The notes under the pieces were generated by a model, which was not told where the DNA came from, did not search any database, and saw only the letters and a list, made by a program, of their open reading frames with translations. A program made the translations under genes and the position numbers. Shown piece by piece: positions 41,065 through 50,602 of a DNA stretch of 64,000 bases (positions within the stretch are counted from its first letter, which is position 1; the number at the start of each line of letters is the position of its first letter). Source of the stretch: Streptomyces sp. JB150 (GTDB taxonomy: Bacteria; Actinomycetota; Actinomycetes; Streptomycetales; Streptomycetaceae); the NCBI RefSeq assembly GCF_011193355.1, contig NZ_CP049780.1, forward strand, positions 3,857,085-3,921,084. The letters run 5' to 3'.

Positions 41065-44000
41065 CCGTCCCTGCGGGGCCTGCCACGTCTCGGCGCGGGC
41101 GGACGCCAGGACCTGACGTGCTCGAGCGAGAGGCCCCGGCGGAGGACGTGTTCCTTATAGACCTGCCTCAAGGCGCCTTCGTCCGACAGCGGGCCGGGGA
41201 CATCGCCGTCGCCGTCGGGCGTGGCCCGGGGGAGTAGGTCCGCCAGCGCCCTGAGCAGCGGAAGAGCGGACTCGGGACGATGTGATCGGGTGTGGGACTC
41301 GCTGTCCAGGAGAGCCAGGATTGCCTCGGCTCGCTCGTGAGCGGTCCAGCCGGCCCAGCCGATCGGCGTCGTGGGAGACAGCGGCGAGACGGATGACCCG
41401 AACGAGATGAACCGCTCGCTCGGGACGTCGAACTTGCCGCGTAGCCGCCAGTAGGACGGCCTGAAGAAGTCCGTGGACGTGAAGCGCGGTGGCAGCTCCC
41501 GGTCGGCGTCGTGGTCGACCGCTCCTCGTCTGTCCTCCAGGCGCTGCACCACCCACAGTTCCTCCCATGCCGCCCGCTTGTGCAGGCCCGTCGCCCTGTA
41601 CAGGAGAGGAGCTGCCTGCGGCACATGCTCGTCGGCGAGCAACTGCAGCAGTACGTCGGACACACTCATGCGGGGCGCGTACTGTGCCACCAGCTCCATG
41701 ACGGCGTCGTCCTTGCCCAGCAGTTCAGCAAGTCCGCGAATCGTGCGGGTGACGGGGCGGCGCCCTTCGGAGGAGTCCTCCCACCACAGCCGGGGCGACT
41801 CACAATACTCAAGCAGTCGTCCGCGTAGGACCTCGCGGATGACGGCGTCCCACGACGGAGCATTCCAACGGCGCTTGTACTCGGGCTGCTCCAGCAGTGA
41901 CAGCGAGGGGTTCTCCTGTATGGCGCTCAGGCGGCGCTTCACCACATCCCGGTAAGCCTCGGGCCAGTGCTCGGGGACCTCGGGCACAGGTTCCGAACCA
42001 TGGCGGCGGAACCATTCCGTCTGCGCCTCACCCGCAGCGATCGACCTCGCCAGTGCGATCTCGAAGGCTCGCTCACCGAGGGCGATCCCGGGCAGGTCTT
42101 GCGGGGCGGCAAGCAGTTCTTCCCCGTGGGAGACAAGCCCGTACGAGGCGTACACCTTCCAGTCCAGCTCCTCCTGGACCGCAATCATCCGGGATCTGAT
42201 CCTGGACCATCGACGCTGAGCCGAGGCGAGCAACTCCTCGGTGATGCGCGTGCTGGGGTCGGAGATCTCCTGCAGGACGGTCCTCGACTCGGCTGCCAGA
42301 CGATCCAGTTCCCTCGCTTCGTCGATCGGGAAGGCGGAAGGAAGCGGCAGGTCGAGGAGTCGGGTGGAGGTGAACTCGTAGATTTTCTCCCAGGGCTCGC
42401 CGCCCCGGAGCTGGTCGATACGGGGCTGCCCCTTGCTCTGACTCATCTGCTTGAGCCAGAAACACGCTGCCGAACTGTTGAGGGCACCGAGGAGTGCGAG
42501 GTGGGACTGCTCGGTGTCACTCGGCGACAACTTGATCACTGGAGCCGAGGTGAGCGGAACGGCGGATCCGCGGAGCAGGCTGAAGTGAGGGTGCGTGGCC
42601 ACCCATGGGAAGACGATGGACCACGGATGTGTGCCCCGACCCGATGTGATCTGGTGCCAGTCGTACCAGGAAGCTGTTTTCTTCGCCCCCTGCCTGTTCC
42701 GCAGCACCGTCCGATATGGCCACAGACGCCGGTGGTGACCGGGCAGCAGCCGCAGGTCGACGGGTTCCTGATCGTTCTCTGTGCGTGGTCTGAACGCCAT
42801 GAGGGCCGGGGTCGCGGACCAGTCGCGCACCTCGGAGCCGGTCAGCACGGGGACGGTGGCGGACGCCTCGGCCCCGCTGCGACTGAAGGCACCGGCCGTA
42901 GCGCAGAACAGATCGTCGGATCCGGTGTTGGCGGCATATCCGATGCGGATCACTCGTTCACCGAGCCGACCGCCGAGCTCCATACGGCTCAGCACGTCTC
43001 TGGCCGCCGACGGGGTGAGGCTCCAAGGGAAGACGCTCAGCTGCCCGCGGTCCTGAAGGTAGGACTCGGCCCACGGGTGGGCGGTCCCGGTGGTGAATGT
43101 CAGCTCGCGCAGAGACCGCCAGACCAGTCCTTCGGCGGGCACCACCGGCACGGCCGGCTCACCCTGACGGCCCACAACCATGTGAACGGGCACGTGAGGG
43201 TCGGGCGCACGGTTGCGCCCCACAAGGATGGCCGTGGGCGTGCCGTGTCCTGGGATGTACGCCCCGGACGCGTCGATGACGTGCGAAATCTCCACGCGAG
43301 CCAGTACGCGTTCGATGAGGTTTCGCCCGAATTCTCGCTTCATGAACGAGTTGGATGTCAGAAGGCCGACACGGCCCCCCGTCCGAGCCAGACCGAAGGC
43401 GAGTTCCGTGAACGGGACCGAGAGGGGGTAAGGCCCGCTGCAACTCTCGTACAGCTCGCGGTAGGTCGCGAACAGCGACTTGTCCTTGACCGTCAGGTAC
43501 GGCGGACTCGTCGTCACCACGTGGTAGGAGGCGGGGCGCAGGAGCCGGTGATGTGCGGCGTACGTCTCGACATCGTCCGCGGGGTCGGACCCTGCCTTCG
43601 CCGGGGCGGGTGGATCGGCACGCCCGTGAAGGAGGGCGTCCCCTGTCGCCACCACCAGTGGCAGGTCCGGAACGTTCTGGAGTCGCGGCTCCCCGGCACT
43701 GTTCATCGCGGCGATCAGCAGACGGAAGCGTGCCAGGCTGACCACGATGGGGTCGATGTCGCACCCGTGCACCGATCGCAGAGCCCTCGCCGCCCGTTGC
43801 CACGGGCTCATGGTCGGCCTGGCCTCGGTCCACCGGTGGTACAACCGCTCGTACGCGTCGAGCAAGAACGTGCCGGAGCCGCAGGCCGGGTCGATGATCC
43901 GGAAGCGGGACAGCCCCACCACGTCGGACGCGTGCTCGGCCAAGGCCGGATCGAGGGCGAGCCGGTGGATCAGGCTCACCACGAAGTGGGGGGTGGACAC

Positions 44001-44543
44001 CTGGCCGTGGACCGTTCGTGCGCGCTCGCTGATCACCGAGTAGAGATCCGCCAGAATCTCCGTGGAACGTGCGGAGTCGGTGAAGTCGTGGAGGAGGGCA
44101 CCTTCCGGCGTTCGCCGGCGCCAGAAGGACAGGAGTGCTGCACAAGCCTCCTCGCTGGGGGTCATGCGCCACAGCGGATGGGTCCTCCTGTCGAACGTCG
44201 CCGCCACCGCGGGGTGAGCGCAGAGGCGGTCGACGGCGTGGGCGAGCAGCTCGCCGGCCGACGCGTCGCTCGTATCCGTGGCGAAGGGCAGGTCGAGGAG
44301 CCTGTTGTCCTCGCAGAACCGGATCACCGCTGTCGTGATCACCCATGCCGTCGCAGTCCGACTGAGCTGCATGTCCAGCCATGAGTGCCAGGTCGCAGAG
44401 GTAAGACCGCGCTCCCTGGCCGTCCGGTACGCGTCCCGCAGCTTCTCGGTGGCCGGGTCGGCTGGAGCCCGCTTCCGCAGGTCCCGCTCGATCTCGACCG
44501 TGAGGCGCCGCACTTCCTCAGCCAGGACATCGTTGAGGGACAT
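41061..44543 (-). CDS. pglX: orphan BREX-2-type adenine-specific DNA methyltransferase PglX
   Basis: A 1160-residue protein, close to the usual 1200 of BREX-2/Pgl PglX. The N-terminal helical region (about 1-200) includes TAVIRFCEDNRLLDL. The methyltransferase has the SAM motif DPACGSGTFLLDAYERL at 218-234 and the catalytic motif TSPPY at 345-349 (NPPY in most PglX), then TVKDKSLFATYRELY, NSFMKREFG (398-406) and SGAYIPGHGTPTAILVGR (426-443), all hallmark PglX segments; a long C-terminal specificity region follows. In Pgl/BREX-2, PglX methylates host DNA and the other Pgl proteins block phage, but no pglW, pglY, pglZ or brxD is present. GC content is visibly lower than around it, which suggests transfer. 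Confidence 0.85.
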   Translation of the reverse strand: MSLNDVLAEEVRRLTVEIERDLRKRAPADPATEKLRDAYRTARERGLTSATWHSWLDMQLSRTATAWVITTAVIRFCEDNRLLDLPFATDTSDASAGELLAHAVDRLCAHPAVAATFDRRTHPLWRMTPSEEACAALLSFWRRRTPEGALLHDFTDSARSTEILADLYSVISERARTVHGQVSTPHFVVSLIHRLALDPALAEHASDVVGLSRFRIIDPACGSGTFLLDAYERLYHRWTEARPTMSPWQRAARALRSVHGCDIDPIVVSLARFRLLIAAMNSAGEPRLQNVPDLPLVVATGDALLHGRADPPAPAKAGSDPADDVETYAAHHRLLRPASYHVVTTSPPYLTVKDKSLFATYRELYESCSGPYPLSVPFTELAFGLARTGGRVGLLTSNSFMKREFGRNLIERVLARVEISHVIDASGAYIPGHGTPTAILVGRNRAPDPHVPVHMVVGRQGEPAVPVVPAEGLVWRSLRELTFTTGTAHPWAESYLQDRGQLSVFPWSLTPSAARDVLSRMELGGRLGERVIRIGYAANTGSDDLFCATAGAFSRSGAEASATVPVLTGSEVRDWSATPALMAFRPRTENDQEPVDLRLLPGHHRRLWPYRTVLRNRQGAKKTASWYDWHQITSGRGTHPWSIVFPWVATHPHFSLLRGSAVPLTSAPVIKLSPSDTEQSHLALLGALNSSAACFWLKQMSQSKGQPRIDQLRGGEPWEKIYEFTSTRLLDLPLPSAFPIDEARELDRLAAESRTVLQEISDPSTRITEELLASAQRRWSRIRSRMIAVQEELDWKVYASYGLVSHGEELLAAPQDLPGIALGERAFEIALARSIAAGEAQTEWFRRHGSEPVPEVPEHWPEAYRDVVKRRLSAIQENPSLSLLEQPEYKRRWNAPSWDAVIREVLRGRLLEYCESPRLWWEDSSEGRRPVTRTIRGLAELLGKDDAVMELVAQYAPRMSVSDVLLQLLADEHVPQAAPLLYRATGLHKRAAWEELWVVQRLEDRRGAVDHDADRELPPRFTSTDFFRPSYWRLRGKFDVPSERFISFGSSVSPLSPTTPIGWAGWTAHERAEAILALLDSESHTRSHRPESALPLLRALADLLPRATPDGDGDVPGPLSDEGALRQVYKEHVLRRGLSLEHVRSWRPPAPRRGRPRRDG

Positions 44544-44693
44544 GGTGGCCTTCCCGGTCGCAGTTTCTGCGGCGATTCACCCATCGTGATTGCGCATCGA
44601 GGCTATCAGCCGTAAATGGTTGAGAGTGTTAGCGGGGCGGGCTACGCTCCTTCCTTAACAAGTGGCAGGCGCTGCGTGGTGGAGGGGATGCTC

Positions 44694-44927
44694 ATGGGTG
44701 GCGGTGGCGGGGGGCTGAGAGGGGTGTGGGTGGCGATCATCCTGCTCGGTGCTCTGGTTTTCGGTGGTGCAGTCGCGGCTCTGTTTTGGGAGATCGGGCA
44801 TGGTCAGGAGATCGAGGGGCGCGTCAAGGATGCGCTCATGGCGGGTGGGGCGACGTTCATCGGTCTGGCCGGCCTGGGGCTCACCGTAGGCAGCTTCCTG
44901 AGTAGTGATGCGTCTGAACAGCAATAA
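44694..44927 (+). CDS. small two-helix membrane protein
   Basis: A 77-residue protein with two transmembrane helices (about 10-32 and 48-68) and a Gly-rich N terminus (MGGGGGGLRG). The start is set to the ATG at 44694, seven bases after GGAGGGG; an ATG two codons earlier is too close to that site. It lies in the divergent gap next to the PglX gene and reads into the ATPase gene; three in-frame TAA stops separate it from the ATPase start. No family recognised. It may anchor or regulate the ATPase. Confidence 0.6.
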   Translation: MGGGGGGLRGVWVAIILLGALVFGGAVAALFWEIGHGQEIEGRVKDALMAGGATFIGLAGLGLTVGSFLSSDASEQQ

Positions 44928-44966
44928 GGACTACATCCCTAAGGACTACATCCCTAAGGGCTACAG
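44925..44966 (+). repeat. 15-base tandem repeat carrying in-frame stop codons
   Basis: TAAGGACTACATCCC occurs at 44925-44939 and 44940-44954, followed by a partial, diverged third copy (TAAGGGCTACAG). Each copy begins with TAA in frame with the small membrane-protein gene, and the ATPase start at 44985 is in the same frame (60 bases on). Confidence 0.85.
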
Positions 44967-44984
44967 TCAAAGAGGGAGGCGTCG

Positions 44985-46496
44985 GTGCGACGTCAGACAG
45001 GGCCGGGCAAGCCCTCGCGTGTTTTCGACCGGGCCGCCGAATGGGACAGGCTGACCGCTTTTGTCCACAGGCCCCTGCCCCATGCCAAGCTCGGGATCGT
45101 CAGCGGCAGGCGGCGCATGGGCAAGACCTACCTCCTGCGGGCGCTCGTCGAGCAGTGCGGCGGCTTCTACTTCGGGGCGACTGCGGCGACCGAGGCGGAG
45201 TCACTACGGCAGTTCAGCGCGGCGCTGGCCGAGCACGTCGGCTCCCCCGCCCCCTTCGCCTTCTCCACGTGGGACGACGCGGTGACGTACCTCTTCGGTC
45301 TGGCCGCCCCCGACCGGGGCGACGGGCCGTTCCTCGCGGTCATCGACGAATTCTCCTACCTGGTGAAGGTATCCCCTGAGCTTCCCTCGATCGTCCAGCG
45401 CGAGATCGACCGCTGTCAGGTGGAGGAGAGCCGCATGCGGCTGCTGCTCTGCGGCTCGGCGATGTCTGTGATGGGCGGGCTGCTGGCCAGTACCGCACCG
45501 CTGCGCGGGCGGGCGCAGCTCGAACTCGTCGTCCGGCCCTTCGGATACCGGGCTGCTGCGGACTTCTGGGGCGTCACCGCCGAACCGGCGCTCGCGGCCA
45601 GGCTCCATGCCGTGGTCGGAGGCACGCCCGCGTACCGCCGCCAGTTCCTGGCGGACGATGTTCCCGCTGATCTGCATGAGTTCGACGAGTGGATCTGCCG
45701 TACGGTCCTCTCACCGTTCAGCCCGCTCTTCCGGGAGGCGCGCTACCTGCTTGCCGAAGAGACGGACATCCGGGACACAGCGCTCTACCATTCGGTTCTC
45801 GCAGCGGTGGCGCAGGGGAACACCACGCGCGGGGGCATCGCCGGCTACATCGGCCGTAAGTCCGTCGACATCTCCCATCCGCTCAACGTCCTTGAGGACA
45901 GTCATCTCCTTGCACGTGAGATGGACGTGTTCCGGGCGGGCAAGTCGCGGTACCGGATCACCGAACCGTTGATCAACTTTTATGAGGCCGTCATGCGTCC
46001 CGCCTGGGCACGGCTGGAGAGCGGTCAGGCGTCCGAGGTGTGGGCCCAGTCGGCCGAGCGGTTCGCGGCGCAGGTGGCAGGACCGCATTTCGAGGCCGTG
46101 TGCCGCGAGTACGTGCTCGGGCCAGGCCGATCGCTGCTGGGTACGTCCCTGGGGCAGGTCGGGAGCGGCGTGGTGACCGACCCGAAGGCGCGTCGCCAGT
46201 ACCAGGTGGACGTGGCGGTGGTCGAGTCAGGATCCGGCGGGACCAGGCCTTCGGTGGCCCTGCTCGGAGAGGCCAAGTGGGGGACCGTCATGGGGCTGAG
46301 CCACCTGGAGCGGCTTGCCAGGGCCCGGGACGTTCTGGGTGAGCGGGGCATGGACACGACCGCGTGCGGGCTGGCGTGCTTCAGCGCGGCAGGCTTCAGT
46401 GACTCCTTGCGGGCCGAGGCGGAACGAGGTGGCGTTTTGCTGATCGGTCTCGATGAGCTCTACGGCCGCGCTCTGCCGATGCCACTCCTTCCGTAG
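44985..46496 (+). CDS. archaeal-type ATPase with C-terminal DUF234/PD-(D/E)XK nuclease-like domain
   Basis: A 503-residue protein. Walker A is GRRRMGKTYL (41-50), Walker B FLAVIDEFSYL (116-126), and LLLCGSAMSVM (153-163) is the sensor strand typical of the DUF234-associated ATPase family. A winged-helix region follows (GGIAGYIGRKSVDISHPLNVL). The C-terminal part has HFEAVCREYV (Glu370), YQVDVAVV (Asp409) and LLGEAKWG (Glu429, Lys431), a plausible E-D-ExK nuclease core. GGGAGG precedes GTG 44985. It probably works with the adjacent small membrane protein and perhaps the divergent PglX; the three form the lower-GC island. Confidence 0.8.
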   Translation: MRRQTGPGKPSRVFDRAAEWDRLTAFVHRPLPHAKLGIVSGRRRMGKTYLLRALVEQCGGFYFGATAATEAESLRQFSAALAEHVGSPAPFAFSTWDDAVTYLFGLAAPDRGDGPFLAVIDEFSYLVKVSPELPSIVQREIDRCQVEESRMRLLLCGSAMSVMGGLLASTAPLRGRAQLELVVRPFGYRAAADFWGVTAEPALAARLHAVVGGTPAYRRQFLADDVPADLHEFDEWICRTVLSPFSPLFREARYLLAEETDIRDTALYHSVLAAVAQGNTTRGGIAGYIGRKSVDISHPLNVLEDSHLLAREMDVFRAGKSRYRITEPLINFYEAVMRPAWARLESGQASEVWAQSAERFAAQVAGPHFEAVCREYVLGPGRSLLGTSLGQVGSGVVTDPKARRQYQVDVAVVESGSGGTRPSVALLGEAKWGTVMGLSHLERLARARDVLGERGMDTTACGLACFSAAGFSDSLRAEAERGGVLLIGLDELYGRALPMPLLP

Positions 46497-46607
46497 GCGG
46501 TGCGACGGCTGAAGCGAGGAGGCCGCCGTCGAGGTGTTCACCGCCCGGGCGGTATGCGTGCCCCAGCGGTGCTGTCCGGGCCCCTCAGCCATGCGCCCCG
46601 CGCAGAC

Positions 46608-46645
46608 GACGAGGCCGCCCGCGGGGGGTGGCGGGCGGCCTCGTC
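46608..46645. terminator. terminator between the ATPase and LAETG protein genes
   Basis: GACGAGGCCGCCCGC at 46608-46622 pairs perfectly (15 bp) with 46631-46645, loop of eight. It lies between two convergent genes and can serve both. Confidence 0.9.
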
Positions 46646-46660
46646 AGACGGGGGGCTCGG

Positions 46661-47611
46661 TCAGGAGCGGGTGGCGCGGCGGCGGCGGGACACCACGACG
46701 AAGCCCGCGCCGGCGGCCAGCAGCGCGGCGGCGCCGATCGCGATCGGGGTGGTGGCGCTGGAGGCGCCGGTCTCCGCGAGGTCCTCGCCGCTGCCGCCGT
46801 TCGGCGTGGCGGCGGGGGCCGTGGCGGCCGGGCTCGACGACTCCGGCTCCGCCGGGGCGGAGGCCTCCGGAGAGGTCTCCTCGGCCGGGCCGGACGGCTC
46901 GGCCGGGGACGAGGTCTGCGGGGCGGGCGCGGAGGTCTCCGGGGCCGGCTCGGAGGCGGACGGGGCGGGCTCCGACGGGGCCGGGGTCTCGGTCGTGCAG
47001 TCCTTCGTGCCGCCGTTCCAGGCCGCGATCAGCTTGTCCTTGATGACCGGGCGGTCCGGGCCCTTGGGCAGCTCACCGTGCTCGAAGCCGTCGTTGGCGT
47101 CCAGCTTGCCGTCGTACTTCACGGCGCCGCGGTAGAGGTCGATCTGCGCGAAGCAGCCGGCGTCCGGGACCGCGATGTCGAGGGTGTCGGTGGCGCCCGG
47201 CTTGACCGTCACCGTGTCGAAGTCGACGAAGACCTGCTCGCCGGAGGTGGCGAACGTCGGCCCGTGGGCGAGGTAGGAGGCCAGGGAGGCGGTGCAGGTG
47301 GCCGCGTCGGCGGCGGCGCGGACCGTGATGTGCACCTTGCCGTCGGCGCTCGGCTTCAGGTTCTGGTCGTCGACCTTGACGGAGTCGAAGAAGTTCGCGC
47401 CGTCGAGGGAGAACTGGCAGCGGTCGGTGGCGGTCTCCGTACCGGCGCCCGTGCCGGGCTGGTACTGGCCGCCGTGCTTCCAGCCGTCGCCGCCCGGCGT
47501 GCCGTGCGCCCAGGCGCCCGGGGCGCAGGTGACGGAGGCGGCGGAGAGGGCGAGGGCCGCGGCGCCCGTCCCCAGCAGGCGTCGCGCGGTGACACGTCTC
47601 GCTATGGACAT
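46661..47611 (-). CDS. LAETG-motif sortase-anchored surface protein
   Basis: A 316-residue exported protein: a signal peptide (about 1-35, ending AWA), a mature domain (about 36-205) with four cysteines and the TDRCQFSLDGANFFDSV segment, a long Pro/Ala/Ser/Glu-rich wall spacer (about 206-272), then LAETG near 275-280, a hydrophobic helix and a basic RRRRATRS tail. LAxTG is the recognition signal of class E sortases in Streptomyces, so the protein should be linked to the cell wall. No sortase gene lies in the window. Function of the mature domain unknown. Confidence 0.88.
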   Translation of the reverse strand: MSIARRVTARRLLGTGAAALALSAASVTCAPGAWAHGTPGGDGWKHGGQYQPGTGAGTETATDRCQFSLDGANFFDSVKVDDQNLKPSADGKVHITVRAAADAATCTASLASYLAHGPTFATSGEQVFVDFDTVTVKPGATDTLDIAVPDAGCFAQIDLYRGAVKYDGKLDANDGFEHGELPKGPDRPVIKDKLIAAWNGGTKDCTTETPAPSEPAPSASEPAPETSAPAPQTSSPAEPSGPAEETSPEASAPAEPESSSPAATAPAATPNGGSGEDLAETGASSATTPIAIGAAALLAAGAGFVVVSRRRRATRS

Positions 47612-47885
47612 GTGGTTCCCATCTGGGTGTGCATGGGTGCGGGAGGCCGGCGAAGGAGCCCCCCGGAAGTGGTCGTGGAAACGCCGTGCTCACTGGTCAC
47701 ACGCGGCACAGCACGAGCACATGTTCGGGCGCACCGGGAAGGCTGTCAATTCCCCTGACAAACTGCTGACCGCCCCTGACGTGGCGTTACCTGCGGGGCG
47801 GCGCAAGGAATGTTCGCTTTTCCGGCGATGTGGACAGTCATCTCCCTGTCACCCGCAACACCCGTAATGCCGAGAAGGAGGCCGC

Positions 47886-49532
47886 GTGCCCGACCTCTCC
47901 TCCAGGAACCCCGACTGGTGGCGCCAGGCCGTCATCTACCAGGTCTATCCCCGCAGCTTCGCCGACGCCGACGGTGACGGACTCGGCGACCTCAAAGGCA
48001 TCACCCAGCGGCTCACCCATCTCGCCGCGCTCGGCGTCGACGCCCTGTGGCTGTCCCCCTTCTACCCCTCCGAACTCGCCGACGGCGGCTACGACGTCGC
48101 CGACTACCGGGACGTCGACCCCCGCCTCGGCACCCTCGACGACTTCGCCGCGATGGCCGCCGAGGCCCACCGGCTCGGTCTGAAGGTCATCGTCGACCTC
48201 GTCCCCAACCACACCTCCCACCAGCACGTCTGGTTCCAGGAGGCGCTGCGCGCCGGACCCGGCTCGGCGGCCCGCGACCGGTACGTGTTCCGCGACGGGC
48301 GCGGCCCGCACGGTGAACTGCCGCCCACCGACTGGCAGTCCGTGTTCGGCGGCAGCGCCTGGCAGCGCGTGGCCGACGGGCAGTGGTACCTGCACCTGTT
48401 CGCCCCCGAACAGCCCGACCTGAACTGGCAGAACGAGGAGGTCCGCGCCGACTTCCGCACCACCCTGCGGTTCTGGTCCGACCGGGGCGTCGACGGCTTC
48501 CGTATCGATGTGGCGCACGCCCTCGCCAAGGACCTCGACGACCCGCTGCGCGACCTCGGATCGCCCGAGCTGAGCGACGAGGAGTCCCTCGCCCACCTCC
48601 CGCCCGGCACCCACCCGTTCTTCGACCGCGACGAGGTCCACGAGATCTACCGCGACTGGCGCAAGATCCTCGACGCCTACACCCCGCCCCGCATGGCCGT
48701 CGCCGAGGCGTGGGTGCCCGGCCCGCGCCGGGTGCTGTACGCCCGGCCGGACGAACTCGGCCAGGCCTTCAACTTCGAGTACCTGAAGACCCGCTGGGAC
48801 GCCGCCGAGCTGCGCCACGTCATCACCGCCTCGCTCGCCGACGCCCGCGCCGCCGGGGCGTCCGCCACCTGGGTGCTGTCCAACCACGACGTCGTACGGC
48901 ACGCCACCCGGCTGATGCTGCCGCCCGGCACCGACGTCGACGCCTGGCTGCTGTCCGGCGGCCACGCCCCGGCCGTCGACACCGCCGCCGGGCTGCGCCG
49001 CGCCCGCGCCGCCACCCTGCTGATGCTGGCGCTGCCCGGCTCGTCGTACCTCTACCAGGGCGAGGAGCTGGGCCTGCCGGAGGTCGCCGACCTGCCCACC
49101 GCGGTCCTCCAGGACCCGATCTGGGAACAGACCGGCCATGTCCGCAAGGGCCGCGACGGCTGCCGGGTGCCGCTGCCGTGGACCACCACCGGACCGTCGT
49201 ACGGCTTCGGATCCGGCGGCGCCTGGCTGCCGCAGCCGGAGTCCTTCGCGCGCTACGCCGTCGAGGCGCAGGACGGGGTGGAGGGCTCCACCCTGGAGCT
49301 GTACCGCAGCGCGCTGAAGCTGCGCCGCAAGCTGCTGCAGGGCGAGGAGCTGACCTGGCTGGAGGACGTTCCCGAGGGCGTGCTGGCGTTCGCCCGCACG
49401 GACGGCTGGCGGTGCCTGGCCAACCTGTCCGGCGAGCCGGTGCCGCTGCCGCCCGGCGAGCTGCTGATCGGCAGTACCCCTCTGGAGGACCCAGGGGTGC
49501 TGCCGCCGGACACCACCGTCTGGCTCGGCTGA
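47886..49532 (+). CDS. GH13 alpha-glucosidase
   Basis: A 548-residue cytoplasmic glycoside hydrolase of family GH13 (oligo-1,6-glucosidase/alpha-glucosidase group) that splits maltose- or isomaltose-type sugars. The conserved regions are visible: DLVPNHTS (104-111), GFRIDVAHA with the nucleophile Asp208, AEAW with the acid/base Glu274, and SNHD with the transition-state Asp335. DWWRQAVIYQVYPRSFAD is the normal N terminus of the group. GTG 47886 follows AAGGAGG. It stands alone here; in other Streptomyces such genes neighbour maltose transport operons. Confidence 0.93.
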   Translation: MPDLSSRNPDWWRQAVIYQVYPRSFADADGDGLGDLKGITQRLTHLAALGVDALWLSPFYPSELADGGYDVADYRDVDPRLGTLDDFAAMAAEAHRLGLKVIVDLVPNHTSHQHVWFQEALRAGPGSAARDRYVFRDGRGPHGELPPTDWQSVFGGSAWQRVADGQWYLHLFAPEQPDLNWQNEEVRADFRTTLRFWSDRGVDGFRIDVAHALAKDLDDPLRDLGSPELSDEESLAHLPPGTHPFFDRDEVHEIYRDWRKILDAYTPPRMAVAEAWVPGPRRVLYARPDELGQAFNFEYLKTRWDAAELRHVITASLADARAAGASATWVLSNHDVVRHATRLMLPPGTDVDAWLLSGGHAPAVDTAAGLRRARAATLLMLALPGSSYLYQGEELGLPEVADLPTAVLQDPIWEQTGHVRKGRDGCRVPLPWTTTGPSYGFGSGGAWLPQPESFARYAVEAQDGVEGSTLELYRSALKLRRKLLQGEELTWLEDVPEGVLAFARTDGWRCLANLSGEPVPLPPGELLIGSTPLEDPGVLPPDTTVWLG

Positions 49533-49554
49533 CCCGCCGGTCCGGCTCCGGGCG

Positions 49555-50553
49555 TCAGCCGACCACGGCCAGCTCGCGCGAGGCCGTGTTCAGCCGCCGC
49601 CCGCCGTCCTGCCCGCAGCTCACGATGTCCTCGACGCGCACGCGGAAGCGGCCCGGCAGGTAGACGCCGGGCTCAAGGGAGAAGCACATCCCGGGAGCCA
49701 GCGGGTCGTGCTCGCCCTCGACGAGGTGGGGCGGTGCGCGCGTGGAGACGCCGATGCCGTGCCCGGTGCGGTGCGTGAAGTACGCGCCGTACCGGTGTCG
49801 GTGATCACCGCGCGGGCCGCCCGGTCGATCTCCTCGCACGGCACTGTGGGCTTCACCGCCTCGAACGCGGCCTGCTGCGCGGCCCGCACCACCTCGTGCA
49901 CGGCCCGCTCCTCGGCGGTGGGCTCGCCGACGTGCACGGTGCGGGTGGTGTCGCAGCCGTAGCCGTCCTTCAGGCCGCCGAAGTCGAGGACCACCATGTC
50001 GCCGTCCTCGATCCGCCGGTCGCCCGCCACGTGGTGCGGGTCGGCGCCGTTCGGACCCGACCCGACCCGACCACGGTGCCCCGGCCGCCGCGAGCCGGGC
50101 CGGCTCCCGCTCGTCCTTCACCGCGCGCAGCAGCGGCAGCGCGGTGCTCAGCGGGCGGTAGCTGCTGAGCGGCAGCGCGGCCTGCGGGCCCAGCAGGTGC
50201 ACGGCCCAGGTCCCGTCCGAGACGCCGTACCGGCCATGGGCGCGCAGCAGGCCGGCCGCCGCCGCGTACGCGTCCTGCCCGTCCTGCCACGCGGTGATCC
50301 GCACGACCCCCGCGCCCGGCGCTTCGCCGCGTTCCGGGGCCGACCAGCAGATACGGCTCGGAGTCCGCGGCGAGGACGAGCAGCGTGAGGCGCTCGGTGA
50401 CCGCCGGAGGCCGGTAGCCACACATCCACACCAGGTCGGGGCCGGGCGTGACGAGCAGCCCGGACAGCCCGACGAGGGCCGCCTCGCGGGCGGCGCGGTG
50501 CATCCGGGCGGCGCAGTCCTGCTCGGTGAAGGGCGCCGGGGAGTGTCGGTCAT
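49555..50553 (-). pseudogene. frameshifted M24 peptidase (Xaa-Pro aminopeptidase type)
   Basis: Pieces of one creatinase/prolidase-like protein lie in order in three frames. The N-terminal domain starts near 50553 and continues in another frame from about 50503 (MHRAAREAALVGLSGLLVTP, then VWMCGYRPPAV), switches to WQDGQDAYAAAAGLL, then to MVVLDFGGLKDGYGCDTTRT, and ends in TGHGIGVST...FSLEPGVYLPG...VRVEDIVSCG. All five metal ligands (Asp, Asp, His, Glu, Glu) survive but not in one frame, so three or four indels, mostly at short homopolymers, break it. It is either a decayed gene or an assembly with several indel errors. Confidence 0.8.
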
Positions 50554-50602
50554 GGTGCCGCCATGGAGCCGCCCGGGGGGTCCTGTCGTACGGGCCGGTG
50601 GA

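Noticed and set aside
44616..44693. Longer start for the small membrane protein
   Set aside because: The extra N-terminal codons have no ribosome-binding site, while ATG 44694 follows GGAGGGG at proper spacing.
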